DNA of 64,000 nt. Source: Pluralibacter sp. UBA7423. Its GTDB lineage: Bacteria; Pseudomonadota; Gammaproteobacteria; Enterobacterales; Enterobacteriaceae. The stretch is from NCBI GenBank assembly GCA_002470465.1, contig DKMD01000012.1:1-64000 (forward strand), read 5' to 3'. This document shows, one piece after another, positions 47,470 through 56,255 of this stretch. The number at the start of each line of letters is the position of its first letter. Position 1 is the stretch's first letter. The position numbers and the translations under genes were made by a program. The notes below the pieces were generated by a model. It had not been told where the DNA came from and did no database searches. It worked only from the letters and a program-made list of their open reading frames with translations.

Positions 47470-48459
47470 TCAGCCGCCGATGTAGGACAAATTCCGGGTG
47501 ATGCCGGTCTGGCCCTGATGCAGGAAATGGGTCTGCTTTTTCTGCGCCAGTGCTTCAGAAATACGCGCTTCCAGCTCAGGCTGTTGCGCATCCTCGGCCA
47601 GCAGATCGCGAAGATCCACACCGCCATCGCCAAACAGGCACAGGTGCAGTTTACCCACGGAAGAAACGCGCAGGCGGTTGCAGCTGGCGCAGAAGTCTTT
47701 TTCATAGGGCATGATAAGCCCTATTTCCCCGGCGTAATCGGGGTGGCAGAAGACCTGCGCCGGGCCGTCGCTGCGGCTTCGAATCTGGTGGATCCAGCCA
47801 CGCTTAAGCAGCTCATCGCGCAGGACTATGCCGGAAATGTGATGCTTGCGGAACAGGTCACTGCCCTCGCCGGTCTCCATCAATTCGATGAAGCGCAGCT
47901 GGATTGGGCGCGGTTTGATCCATTCAAGGAAGGTGTCGAGCTGATGGTGATTCACGTCGCGCATCAGCACGGTATTCACCTTCACTTTGGCAAACCCGGC
48001 GGTGAAGGCGGCGTCAATGCCGTCCATCACCTGCTGAAATTTGTCCTGCCCGGTGATGGCGTGAAACTGGCGGGCGTCGAGGCTGTCGACGCTGACGTTG
48101 ATGTGCGTCAGCCCGGCATCGCGCCAGCTCTGCGCATCGCGCGCCAGGCGGTAGCCGTTGGTAGTGACGGCAATCTGGCGAATCGCTTCGTTTTCACGCA
48201 CGGTGGCAATGATGTCGGTGAAATCACGTCGCAGCGAAGGTTCGCCGCCGGTCAGGCGCACTTTTTCGGTGCCCATTGCGGAAAACGCACGGGTCACGCG
48301 GCGCACTTCATCGATGGAGAGAAAGCCGTTATTGCTCACCGCGCCCGGCTGGTAGCCGTTCGGCAGGCAATAGGTGCAGCGGAAGTTGCACACATCGGTA
48401 ATCGACAGACGCAAATAGTAGAACTTGCGCGCGAAAGCATCGGTCAGTTGTTGGGCCAT
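47470..48459 (-). CDS. moaA: MoaA, GTP 3',8-cyclase (radical SAM)
   Basis: 329 aa, as in E. coli. N-terminal radical SAM cluster CNFRCTYC (about residues 24-31), the C-terminal second Fe-S cluster cysteines in [12 protein letters not shown]...LHLCLFG, and the terminal GG (SYIGG). First step of molybdenum cofactor synthesis, from GTP. Its leader carries a Moco riboswitch and a ModE site. Confidence 0.98.
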   Translation of the reverse strand: MAQQLTDAFARKFYYLRLSITDVCNFRCTYCLPNGYQPGAVSNNGFLSIDEVRRVTRAFSAMGTEKVRLTGGEPSLRRDFTDIIATVRENEAIRQIAVTTNGYRLARDAQSWRDAGLTHINVSVDSLDARQFHAITGQDKFQQVMDGIDAAFTAGFAKVKVNTVLMRDVNHHQLDTFLEWIKPRPIQLRFIELMETGEGSDLFRKHHISGIVLRDELLKRGWIHQIRSRSDGPAQVFCHPDYAGEIGLIMPYEKDFCASCNRLRVSSVGKLHLCLFGDGGVDLRDLLAEDAQQPELEARISEALAQKKQTHFLHQGQTGITRNLSYIGG

Positions 48460-48460
48460 A

Positions 48461-48560
48461 CACCTTTCCAGATACGGGAGGCACAGTCATTTCTTCCTGT
48501 ACCCTGGTGACATCGTCACGGCCAGAGCGCCATATCCACAGACTTAGGCGCAAGGGCTAG
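48461..48560 (-). ncRNA. Moco riboswitch in the moaA leader
   Basis: On the minus strand the leader reads CTCTAGCC..., GGCCGTGACGATGTCACCAG and GACTGTGCCTCCCGTATCTG, then GAAAGGTGTATGG at the moaA start. This agrees well with the E. coli moaA Moco RNA, especially GGCCGTGAC, CACCAGGG and the 3' part CTCCCGTATCTGGAAAGGTGTA. The motif down-regulates moa translation when the cofactor is plentiful. Boundaries are approximate. Confidence 0.85.
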
Positions 48561-48634
48561 AGTGTCGCTTCAGACTTCGAAGCAGGTTAAGCCGATAGTA
48601 GCGCGTAAATGACATATTCGCCATTTCACCTTTT

Positions 48635-48658
48635 CGCTATATAATCTTATATATAACG
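48635..48658 (-). promoter_or_regulatory. ModE-binding site of the moa promoter
   Basis: CGCTATAT-N8-ATATAACG, the same 8-8-8 layout as the ModE consensus CGTTATAT-N8-ACATAACG. In E. coli ModE-molybdate activates moaA from this position. It lies about 75 bases upstream of the riboswitch. A TATAAT at 48640-48645 (plus strand) within it may also serve ybhK. Confidence 0.75.
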
Positions 48659-48798
48659 AGCCTATCGTGCAATTTCGCTACAGAATACGCAAAAATCATG
48701 CTTTTGCATTGATATGCGTCATTTTGATGGGATCCGCCGATCGTCTTTTAGGGGTAGTTACGCTAAGCTCACAGCGACCGTTACTGATAAGGAATACT

Positions 48799-49707
48799 AT
48801 GCGCAATCGTACTTTTGCGGATCTCGACCGCGTTGTCGCCCTCGGCGGTGGCCACGGTCTGGGGCGAGTGATGTCCTCCCTCTCCTCTCTGGGTTCGCGC
48901 CTGACAGGTATTGTCACCACCACCGATAACGGTGGCTCCACGGGCCGCATTCGTCGCGCCGAAGGCGGGATCGCCTGGGGAGATATGCGCAACTGCCTTA
49001 ACCAGTTAATTACCGAACCGAGCGTGGCTTCGGCAATGTTTGAGTATCGTTTTGGCGGTAATGGCGAACTTTCCGGGCATAACCTCGGAAATCTGATGTT
49101 AAAGGCGCTGGATCACCTGAGCGTAAGGCCTCTTGAGGCGATCAATTTGATCAGAAATCTGCTGAAAGTGGATTCTGCGCTGATTCCGATGTCGGAAGTG
49201 CCGGTGGATCTGATGGCGGTTGACGACGAAGGCCATGAAATCTACGGTGAAGTGAATATCGACCAGCTCAGGCTGCCGCCAAAAGAGCTGATGTTGACGC
49301 CGTCGGTCCCCGCAACCCGCGAAGCGATCCAGGCCATTGCGGAGGCAGACTTAATTCTCATCGGGCCCGGCAGCTTCTACACCAGCCTGATGCCCATTTT
49401 GCTGCTGAACGACATGGCACAAGCGTTGCGCCGGACGCCCGCCCCGATGGTCTATATCGGCAATCTGGGGAAAGAACTCAGCCCCGCCGCCGCCAGCCTG
49501 TCGCTGAAGGATAAGCTGGCGCTGATGGAGCATTACGTCGGCAAACCGGTGATTGATGCCGTGGTGGTTGGCCCCAAAGTGGACGTCGCGGGCATGGAAA
49601 ACCGCGTGGTCATTCAGGCACCGCTTGAAGCCAGCGATATACGCTACCGTCACGACCGCCACCTGCTGCGCGAGGCGCTGGAGCAAGCCATTCAGGCCCT
49701 TGGCTAA
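48799..49707 (+). CDS. ybhK: YbhK/YvcK family gluconeogenesis factor (CofD-like)
   Basis: 302 aa, as in E. coli. CofD/UPF0052 family with the glycine-rich [29 protein letters not shown] and the [15 protein letters not shown] motifs (nucleotide-sugar binding). ATG 48799 follows AAGGAA; the frame is open 132 bases upstream without support. In Bacillus YvcK affects carbon use and cell shape; role here unknown. Divergent from moaA. Confidence 0.93.
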   Translation: MRNRTFADLDRVVALGGGHGLGRVMSSLSSLGSRLTGIVTTTDNGGSTGRIRRAEGGIAWGDMRNCLNQLITEPSVASAMFEYRFGGNGELSGHNLGNLMLKALDHLSVRPLEAINLIRNLLKVDSALIPMSEVPVDLMAVDDEGHEIYGEVNIDQLRLPPKELMLTPSVPATREAIQAIAEADLILIGPGSFYTSLMPILLLNDMAQALRRTPAPMVYIGNLGKELSPAAASLSLKDKLALMEHYVGKPVIDAVVVGPKVDVAGMENRVVIQAPLEASDIRYRHDRHLLREALEQAIQALG

Positions 49708-49737
49708 GGCAGCATGTCGGGCAGCTTTCCTTAAGTT

Positions 49738-49754
49738 CTTAAGGTTGTCTTAAA
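49738..49754 (+). promoter_or_regulatory. PmrA box of eptA-pmrAB
   Basis: CTTAAG-GTTGT-CTTAAA, fitting the PmrA consensus of two YTTAAK half-sites separated by 5 bases. A third half-site CTTAAG precedes at 49730-49735. It lies 46-63 bases upstream of the eptA start and implies autoactivation of the module. Confidence 0.85.
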
Positions 49755-49800
49755 GCTGGGCTGTCATCCTGCCGTCATCTTAGCCTTGCGGATGATCCTG

Positions 49801-51441
49801 ATGTCACGTTTTGCTTTACGTCGCCCCGCGATGGGGCACGTTTTCTACCTTGTGCTGTTTGCCCTTTATATCGCGCTGTTTCTGAACGTTGCCTTCTTTA
49901 AGCAGGCGTTTTCATTGCTGCCTGTTGATTCCCTGCATAACGCGCTGGTATTTGCCACTATGCCGCTGGTGCTGTTTTGCATCATCAATATCCTGGTGAC
50001 GCTGGCCTCCCTTCTGTGGCTTGACCGGCTGGTCATCAGCCTGTTTATCCTGCTGAGCGCCGCCGCCCAGTACTTCATCATGACCTTCGGCGTGATCATT
50101 GATCGCTCGATGATCACCAATATTATCGACACCACGCCCGCCGAAAGCTTCGCCCTGATGTCGGGCAAACTGGTGCTGACGCTGGCGACAACCGGTCTGC
50201 TGGCGGTGGTCATCGCCTGGTGGATTAAGCTGAAAAAGCCCGCCAGCCCCTTGCGCAGCCTGACATTGCGCGTGGGCAGTATTGTGGTGTCGGCGCTGGT
50301 TATCATGGCCGTCGCGCTGCTGTTCTACAAAGATTACGCCTCGCTGTTTCGCAATAACAAAGAGCTGGTGAAATCCATTAACCCGTCGAACAGCATCGTT
50401 GCGGTCAACTCCTGGTATGCCCACAATCGCCTTGCTCATCTGCCGCTGGTGCACATCGGCGAAGACGCTAGCCAAAAACCGGAAATGAAAAACGGCCCGC
50501 GCCATAACCTCACCATTCTGGTACTCGGTGAAACGTCCCGCGCGGAGGACTTCTCCCTCGGTGGCTACGCCCGTGAAACCAACCCGCGCCTGAAGCAGGA
50601 CAACGTGGTCTATTTTCCGAATACCACATCCTGCGGCACCGCCACGGCGATATCCGTGCCCTGCATGTTCTCCAACATGCCGCGCGCACATTATGACGAG
50701 CAGCTGGCGCAGCATCAGGAAGGTCTGCTGGATATCATTCAGCGAGCGGGCATCAATGTGCTGTGGAATGAAAACGACGGCGGATGCAAAGGTGCCTGCG
50801 ATCGTGTGCCGCACCAGGACATGACTCGCCTGAACTTACCGGGTCAGTGCATAGACGGCGAATGCTACGACGACGTGCTGTTCCATGGCCTTGAAGAGTA
50901 TATCGACAACCTGAAGGGCGACGGCGTGATTGTGCTCCACACTATCGGCAGCCACGGCCCGACCTATTACAACCGCTATCCAAAAGAGCGCCGTGTCTTC
51001 AGCCCGACCTGCGACAGCAACGAAATCCAGAACTGCACCAAAGAGCAGCTGGTGAACACCTACGACAACACTATCGTCAACGTGGATTACATTGTCGATA
51101 AGGCCATTAAGCTGCTGCAGTCCAGACAGAACCGCTTCACCACAAGCCTGGTGTATCTGTCCGATCACGGTGAGTCACTTGGTGAAAACGGGGTCTATCT
51201 GCATGGCCTGCCGTATTCCATCGCGCCGGATACGCAAAAACATGTGCCGATGCTCATCTGGCTGTCGGATGACTATCAGCAGCGCTACAACGTGAATTAC
51301 GCCTGCCTGAAAAACGATGCACAGGCGAACCACTATTCGCAGGATAATCTGTTCTCAACCATGTTAGGCTTGGCGGGCGTCAGCACGAAAGAGTATCAGG
51401 CAAGCGACGATATCCTGACGCCGTGCAGAGGAGCGAAGTAA
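49801..51441 (+). CDS. eptA: EptA (PmrC), lipid A phosphoethanolamine transferase
   Basis: 546 aa from ATG at 49801 (MSRFALRRPAMGH); in-frame starts also at 49786 (TTG) and 49792. Five N-terminal membrane helices (to about 170) and a periplasmic alkaline phosphatase-like domain with the metal/nucleophile motif VLGETSRAEDFSLGGY (catalytic Thr in ETSRA), disulfide cysteines (SCGTATAISVPCMF, GGCKGACD, CIDGEC, SPTCDS, NCTKE) and SDHGESLGENG. It adds phosphoethanolamine to lipid A, lowering its negative charge and polymyxin binding. Cotranscribed with pmrA (adjacent codons). Confidence 0.95.
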   Translation: MSRFALRRPAMGHVFYLVLFALYIALFLNVAFFKQAFSLLPVDSLHNALVFATMPLVLFCIINILVTLASLLWLDRLVISLFILLSAAAQYFIMTFGVIIDRSMITNIIDTTPAESFALMSGKLVLTLATTGLLAVVIAWWIKLKKPASPLRSLTLRVGSIVVSALVIMAVALLFYKDYASLFRNNKELVKSINPSNSIVAVNSWYAHNRLAHLPLVHIGEDASQKPEMKNGPRHNLTILVLGETSRAEDFSLGGYARETNPRLKQDNVVYFPNTTSCGTATAISVPCMFSNMPRAHYDEQLAQHQEGLLDIIQRAGINVLWNENDGGCKGACDRVPHQDMTRLNLPGQCIDGECYDDVLFHGLEEYIDNLKGDGVIVLHTIGSHGPTYYNRYPKERRVFSPTCDSNEIQNCTKEQLVNTYDNTIVNVDYIVDKAIKLLQSRQNRFTTSLVYLSDHGESLGENGVYLHGLPYSIAPDTQKHVPMLIWLSDDYQQRYNVNYACLKNDAQANHYSQDNLFSTMLGLAGVSTKEYQASDDILTPCRGAK

Positions 51442-52113
51442 ATGAAAGTGCTGGTGGTGGAAGACGATGCATTGCTGTTACAGGGACTGATCCTCGCAAT
51501 GCAGAGCGAAGGCTACGTCTGCGACGGGGTGACTACCGCGCACGAAGCGGCGCTGTGCCTTGCTAACGGGCACTACAGCCTGATCGTGCTCGATCTGGGC
51601 TTGCCCGATGAAGACGGGCTGAGTTTCCTCACCCGCATTCGTCGGGAGAAAATTAGCCTGCCGGTGCTCATTCTTACGGCTCGCGATACCGTCGCCGACC
51701 GCATCGCCGGTCTCGACACCGGTGCCGATGACTATCTGGTGAAACCGTTCGCCCTGGAAGAGCTTAACGCCCGCGTACGCGCCCTGCTGCGCCGTCATAA
51801 CAATCAGGGTGATAACGAAATCAACATTGGCGATCTGCACCTCAATATCACGCGCCGTCTCGTCTCCCTTGGCGATGCGCCGCTTGAGCTGACGCCGAAA
51901 GAGTACGCCCTGCTCTCGCGCCTGATGGCCAAAGCGGGCAGCCCGGTACACCGGGAAGTGCTTTATAACGACATCTACAGCTGGGATAACGAACCGTCGA
52001 CCAATACGCTGGAGGTGCATATCCACAACCTGCGCGACAAAATTGGGAAATCCCGTATTCGCACGGTGCGCGGCTTCGGTTACATGCTGGTGAAAACCCA
52101 CGAGGACGCGTAA
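51442..52113 (+). CDS. pmrA: PmrA (BasR), OmpR-family response regulator
   Basis: 223 aa (E. coli BasR 222). Receiver domain with EDD (9-11), the phosphoryl-accepting Asp51 in [11 protein letters not shown], Thr/Lys of the switch ([17 protein letters not shown]), and the OmpR winged helix ([16 protein letters not shown]... to VRGFGYML). Activates eptA and other lipid A modification genes. The start codon directly follows the eptA stop. Confidence 0.96.
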   Translation: MKVLVVEDDALLLQGLILAMQSEGYVCDGVTTAHEAALCLANGHYSLIVLDLGLPDEDGLSFLTRIRREKISLPVLILTARDTVADRIAGLDTGADDYLVKPFALEELNARVRALLRRHNNQGDNEINIGDLHLNITRRLVSLGDAPLELTPKEYALLSRLMAKAGSPVHREVLYNDIYSWDNEPSTNTLEVHIHNLRDKIGKSRIRTVRGFGYMLVKTHEDA

Positions 52114-53190
52114 ATGAAGCTACCGGCGATCCTCAATATTCAGTGGACCATGCGCCGCCAGCTGCTGCTGACCATCGCCACCATTCTGCTGGTTTGCCAG
52201 CTCATCAGCGTGTTCTGGCTGTGGCATGAAAGCCAGGAGCAAATCCAGCTGCTGGTACAAAGCGCCGTGAACGGGCACAACAACCACAAGCATATCGAGC
52301 ATGAAGTGCGGGAGGCCGTCGCCAGCCTGCTGATCCCCAGCATGCTTATCATTGGCCTGGCGCTGTGGATTTGTCTGCAGGCGGTGAAGCGCATCACCCG
52401 CCCGCTTTGGCATCTTCAGCAGGAGCTCAACAGCCGCACGCCGGACAACCTTCAGCCCATCGAGCTGCCGCAGTCGGTCAGCGAAGTGGACGCCGTCACC
52501 TCGGCCATTAACCAGCTTGTCGAACGCCTCAACATGACGCTGGAGCGTGAACGCCTGTTTACCGCCGACGTCGCTCATGAGCTACGCACGCCGCTCGCGG
52601 GGCTACGCCTGCATCTGGAGCTGATGGCGAAATCTCACAGCGTCATGGTTGATCCGCTACTGCAGCGACTCGATCAGATGACGCAGAGTATCTCCCAGCT
52701 GCTGCAGCTGGCGCGCGTGGGGCAATCTTTTTCGGCGGGTACCTACCAGCAGGTGCCGCTGGTGCAAGGGGTCGTTTTGCCGATTCAGGACGAGCTGGAG
52801 ACCATGCTCAGCCTGCGAGGCCAGAAGTTACAATTGCCCTCAGAAGATCGGGATGTGACCGTCTCAGGTGACGCGACGCTGCTGCGGGTACTGCTGCGGA
52901 ATTTGGTGGAAAATGCTCACCGCTACAGCCCGGAAAACGCCACCATCACCATTCTGGTGGAAGCAGGCATGCTGGCGGTGGAAGATGAAGGACCGGGCAT
53001 TGATGAGGCCAAAAGCGGCGAACTCAGCAAAGCGTTCGTGCGCATGGACAGCCGCTACGGCGGGATTGGGCTTGGGCTGAGTATTGTTACCCGCATCGCT
53101 CAACTGCACGATGCGCAGTTCTTCCTCCATAACCGCAGGCCTGGGCCAGGCGTGAAAGCGTGGGTTAAATTTCCGCGCAGAACGCGCTGA
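52114..53190 (+). CDS. pmrB: PmrB (BasS), sensor histidine kinase
   Basis: 358 aa (E. coli 363). Helix 1 about 15-37, short periplasmic loop of about 30 residues containing ExxE (EHEVREAV) of the kind that senses Fe3+, helix 2 about 70-90, HAMP, phospho-His in FTADVAHELRTPLAGLR (about 152), N-box NLVENAHRYS, and G-boxes DEGPGID and GGIGLGLSIV. Kinase features are complete. Overlaps neither neighbour; the next gene on the opposite strand starts one base after its stop. Confidence 0.96.
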   Translation: MKLPAILNIQWTMRRQLLLTIATILLVCQLISVFWLWHESQEQIQLLVQSAVNGHNNHKHIEHEVREAVASLLIPSMLIIGLALWICLQAVKRITRPLWHLQQELNSRTPDNLQPIELPQSVSEVDAVTSAINQLVERLNMTLERERLFTADVAHELRTPLAGLRLHLELMAKSHSVMVDPLLQRLDQMTQSISQLLQLARVGQSFSAGTYQQVPLVQGVVLPIQDELETMLSLRGQKLQLPSEDRDVTVSGDATLLRVLLRNLVENAHRYSPENATITILVEAGMLAVEDEGPGIDEAKSGELSKAFVRMDSRYGGIGLGLSIVTRIAQLHDAQFFLHNRRPGPGVKAWVKFPRRTR

Positions 53191-53283
53191 TCAGTAAGTC
53201 AGGATCCACTGATGAAAGAAGGCAATGACGATCAGAAAGGCAACGAGTACGATCAGAGCAGTTGAAAAGTTTGCTTTAGGCAT
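53191..53283 (-). CDS. pmrR: PmrR-like 30-aa membrane peptide
   Basis: 30 aa: MPKANFSTALIVLVAFLIVI then AFFHQWILTY. Short charged N-terminus, one membrane helix (about 8-24), aromatic C-terminus. On the minus strand, ending exactly next to the pmrB stop. GAGGA ribosome site 7 bases upstream. It agrees with PmrR of Salmonella/E. coli in length, membrane nature, ending (E. coli PmrR as I recall it ends ...WFATY), position beside pmrAB, and a PmrA-like box upstream. PmrR inhibits LpxT and so reduces 1-phosphorylation of lipid A, which leaves room for EptA. Identity is inferred since sequence conservation is low. Confidence 0.75.
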   Translation of the reverse strand: MPKANFSTALIVLVAFLIVIAFFHQWILTY

Positions 53284-53309
53284 GGCGCTATCCTCATTAA
53301 AGTGAGGAC

Positions 53310-53342
53310 AGTATCGCTAAAGAAGATTAACCCAACATTAAG
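53310..53342 (-). promoter_or_regulatory. PmrA-like box and promoter of the pmrR-like gene
   Basis: Minus strand: CTTAAT-GTTGG-GTTAAT (53342-53326), i.e. two half-sites 5 bases apart; one base (G for pyrimidine) departs from the PmrA consensus. Ten bases downstream is GATACT (53315-53310), a possible -10. The box overlaps the pmrCAB terminator stem by three bases. Confidence 0.65.
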
Positions 53343-53382
53343 GTCCCGGGAACGTTGTGTGACCGGGACCTTATTTTTTTAT
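53340..53382 (+). terminator. Terminator of the eptA-pmrA-pmrB transcript
   Basis: Perfect 10-bp stem AAGGTCCCGG / CCGGGACCTT with a 13-base loop, followed by A and T7. On the plus strand it ends the pmr operon 150 bases beyond pmrB, so the operon's 3' UTR would be antisense to the entire pmrR-like gene. Confidence 0.85.
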
Positions 53383-53386
53383 TCGT

Positions 53387-53466
53387 TGCCCGGCGGCGCT
53401 ACGCTTGCCAGGCCTACAGAACGATAACATCGTAGGCCGGCGTCAGGCGTAGCCGCCACCCGGCAT
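53387..53466. repeat. REP pair before uvrB 3' end
   Basis: Two facing REP units: TGCCCGGCGGCGCTACGC..TTGCCAGGCCTAC and CGTAGGCCGGCGTCAGGCG..AGCCGCCACCCGGCA, between the pmr terminator and the uvrB stop. Confidence 0.7.
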
Positions 53467-53472
53467 TAGCAG

Positions 53473-55491
53473 TTAAGATGCCGCGATAAACAAATCGCGT
53501 AATTGATGCAGACGGTCGCGCACCTCCGCTGCCTCTTCGAACTCGAGGTTCTGGGCGTGCTTCATCATCTGCGCCTCCAGCTCGCTGATTTTCTGCTGCA
53601 GCGCTTTTGGCGTCAGCGCCAGCTCAGCGGCTTCCACGTCGGCAGGCGAGCGTTTACCACGGCCCTTACCTTTGACCTTCGCAATGCTCTCACCGAGCGA
53701 CAGGATATCGACAACCTTCTTGTTGAGCCCCTGCGGCACAATGCCGTTCTCTTCGTTATAGCGCTGCTGCTTCTCGCGGCGGCGCTCCGTTTCGCCAATG
53801 GCTTTCTCCATCGACGGGGTAATTTTATCGGCGTAGAGAATGGCCTTGCCGTTGATGTTACGCGCCGCACGACCAATGGTCTGAATCAGCGAGCGTTCGG
53901 AACGCAGGAAGCCCTCTTTATCGGCATCCAGAATCGCCACCAGCGACACTTCCGGCATATCGAGGCCTTCCCTCAGCAGGTTGATCCCCACCAGGACGTC
54001 AAATTCACCCAAGCGCAAATCACGGATAATTTCCATTCGCTCGACGGTGTCGATATCCGAGTGCAGGTAGCGCACACGTTCGCCATGCTCCTCAAGGTAT
54101 TCCGTCAGGTCTTCAGCCATACGCTTGGTAAGCGTGGTCACCAGCACGCGCTCGTTGATGGCCACACGCTTGCGAATTTCCGACAGCAGATCGTCCACCT
54201 GTGTGCCCACCGGGCGCACCTCGATGACGGGATCCAGCAATCCGGTCGGGCGCACCACCTGATCGACCACCTCATCGCCGGATTTCTCCAGCTCATACTT
54301 GCCCGGCGTCGCTGAGACGTAGATGGTCTGAGGGGCAAGCCCTTCAAACTCTTCAAATTTGAGCGGACGGTTATCCAGCGCCGACGGCAGGCGGAAGCCA
54401 TACTCCACCAGCGTCTCTTTACGCGCCCGGTCGCCGCGATACATGCCGCCAATTTGCGGCACGGTGACGTGGGATTCGTCGATCACCAGCAGGCCGTCGG
54501 CCGGCAAATAGTCAAACAGCGTCGGCGGTGGCTCGCCAGGCCCGCGCCCGGAGAGGAAGCGGGAGTAGTTTTCGATACCAGAGCAGTAGCCCAGCTCGTT
54601 CATCATCTCGAGATCGAACTGGGTACGCTGGGAGAGGCGCTGTTCTTCCAGCAGCTTATTGTTTTCCAGCAGCACCTTACGCCTGTCGACCAGCTCATCT
54701 TTGATCTCTTCCATCGCCTGCAGAATGCGCTCGCGCGGCGTGACGTAGTGGGTTTTCGGGTAGACGGTGAAGCGCTGAATGGTCGATTCCAGATGCCCGG
54801 TCAGCGGGTCAAACAGCGACAGCCGCTCAACCTCTTCGTCGAACAGCTCCACGCGCAGCGCAATGTCGTCCGATTCCGCCGGGAAGATGTCGATAACCTC
54901 GCCGCGCACGCGAAACGTGCCGCGCTGAAAGGCCTGATCGTTACGGCTGTACTGCAGCTCGGCCAGGCGGCGGAGGATGGAGCGCTGATCGATGATCATC
55001 CCGACCGTCAGGTGCAGCATCATCTTCAGGTAGAGATCCGGGTCGCCCAGGCCGTAAATCGCCGAGACCGACGCCACCACGATGACGTCACGGCGCTCAA
55101 GCATCGCTTTGGTTGCAGAAAGACGCATCTGCTCGATATGTTCGTTTACCGAGGCGTCTTTTTCGATGAAGGTGTCGGAGCTGGGAACATAGGCTTCCGG
55201 CTGATAGTAGTCGTAGTAGGAGACGAAAAACTCCACGGCGTTCTCCGGGAAAAACTCTTTCATTTCGCCGTAAAGCTGCGCCGCCAGGGTTTTGTTCGGC
55301 GCCAGCAGCATGGTCGGACGCTGAAGGTCGGCGATAACGTTGGCAATGGTAAACGTTTTCCCTGACCCGGTTACGCCGAGCAGCGTCTGATGCGCGAGAC
55401 CATCTTCGAGCCCCTCTTCCAGACGACGGATGGCTTCAGGCTGATCGCCGGACGGACGGAAAGCAGAATGCAGTTTTAACGGTTTACTCAT
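53473..55491 (-). CDS. uvrB: UvrB, excinuclease ABC subunit B
   Basis: 672 aa (E. coli 673). Walker [11 protein letters not shown] (about 39-48), beta-hairpin [12 protein letters not shown] (about 92-103), DEXH-type DESHVT, motif [11 protein letters not shown], and the C-terminal UVR domain [20 protein letters not shown] that contacts UvrC. ATG 55491 ([11 protein letters not shown]) is used; the longer frame is unsupported. A LexA box and DnaA-box-like sites lie upstream. Confidence 0.98.
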   Translation of the reverse strand: MSKPLKLHSAFRPSGDQPEAIRRLEEGLEDGLAHQTLLGVTGSGKTFTIANVIADLQRPTMLLAPNKTLAAQLYGEMKEFFPENAVEFFVSYYDYYQPEAYVPSSDTFIEKDASVNEHIEQMRLSATKAMLERRDVIVVASVSAIYGLGDPDLYLKMMLHLTVGMIIDQRSILRRLAELQYSRNDQAFQRGTFRVRGEVIDIFPAESDDIALRVELFDEEVERLSLFDPLTGHLESTIQRFTVYPKTHYVTPRERILQAMEEIKDELVDRRKVLLENNKLLEEQRLSQRTQFDLEMMNELGYCSGIENYSRFLSGRGPGEPPPTLFDYLPADGLLVIDESHVTVPQIGGMYRGDRARKETLVEYGFRLPSALDNRPLKFEEFEGLAPQTIYVSATPGKYELEKSGDEVVDQVVRPTGLLDPVIEVRPVGTQVDDLLSEIRKRVAINERVLVTTLTKRMAEDLTEYLEEHGERVRYLHSDIDTVERMEIIRDLRLGEFDVLVGINLLREGLDMPEVSLVAILDADKEGFLRSERSLIQTIGRAARNINGKAILYADKITPSMEKAIGETERRREKQQRYNEENGIVPQGLNKKVVDILSLGESIAKVKGKGRGKRSPADVEAAELALTPKALQQKISELEAQMMKHAQNLEFEEAAEVRDRLHQLRDLFIAAS

Positions 55492-55565
55492 GAACGACAA
55501 CCTGATGAAGGGAAACGGGCAGACGATTAATTCTACTCGCCGCACCAAAATTTGCCACAAATAAA

Positions 55566-55585
55566 TACTGGATAAAAAAACAGTA
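55566..55585 (-). promoter_or_regulatory. LexA (SOS) box of uvrB
   Basis: TACTGGATAAAAAAACAGTA, 75 bases upstream of the start codon. The outer TACTG...CAGTA is perfect and the place and sequence agree with the SOS box of E. coli uvrB. Confidence 0.9.
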
Positions 55586-55677
55586 ACGCATTATCGTATC
55601 TGTGTTAGCGCGTTCATCAGCAAGCCAGCATGGCGAAAATTTCTTCTGCGACAAGATAAAACGCTCCCGAAACAGGG

Positions 55678-55909
55678 TTATCCCCAGAACATTCTCGCCT
55701 TTAACATTTGTCAAGATGCGTAATGAAACTTTTATGGCAGCCGGTGACACTTTTCTGACAGGCATTGCTTTTATTGAACCTATTGAAATAAAAAGAAAAT
55801 ATCAAAAAGCCGCGTTTCGCATCAATTTGGGCGCAGCCCGCGTATTCTCTTGCCTGTCGCAAGTTTTCTAACTCTAATACACATGGTTATCCACAGGAAT
55901 GGTGGATAA
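55678..55909. promoter_or_regulatory. Cluster of DnaA-box-like sites upstream of uvrB
   Basis: TTATCCCCA (55678-55686), perfect TTATCCACA (55887-55895) and, inverted, TTATCCACC (55909-55901). The last two are 5 bases apart. E. coli uvrB has a distal promoter with a DnaA box, so these may belong to it. Together with 55910-56255, where I saw no gene, this region fills the 764-base gap between uvrB and the ABC ATPase gene. Confidence 0.5.
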
Positions 55910-56255
55910 CTGTCTGCAGCCCTACGCCCCTGCCACTCGGGCAAAATGGTCCTGACCCCGCAAAAGGCACAGCAAAAATTATTTATCGCTGTTTTTTGTC
56001 TTTCGTCATCGAAAAAGTGACTTGTCCTGTAGTGAGAGATCGCTCACAAATCCAGCAATGACGCTGCACCAAAACCCTTCAGAATGACGGACTAACGGCA
56101 CTGACAGAGTGCAGCCGCTGCGTTAATTTCCCCCGGCCAACAGCGTTTTTCGGGGAATAATCTGAAAGAATCATCCCTTTTCTCTGCCCGCATTCTTCTG
56201 GCAAGCGAATTGCACCCTCTTTCCGCCACCGACGGCAAAATGAAAGGAGAGGCCG

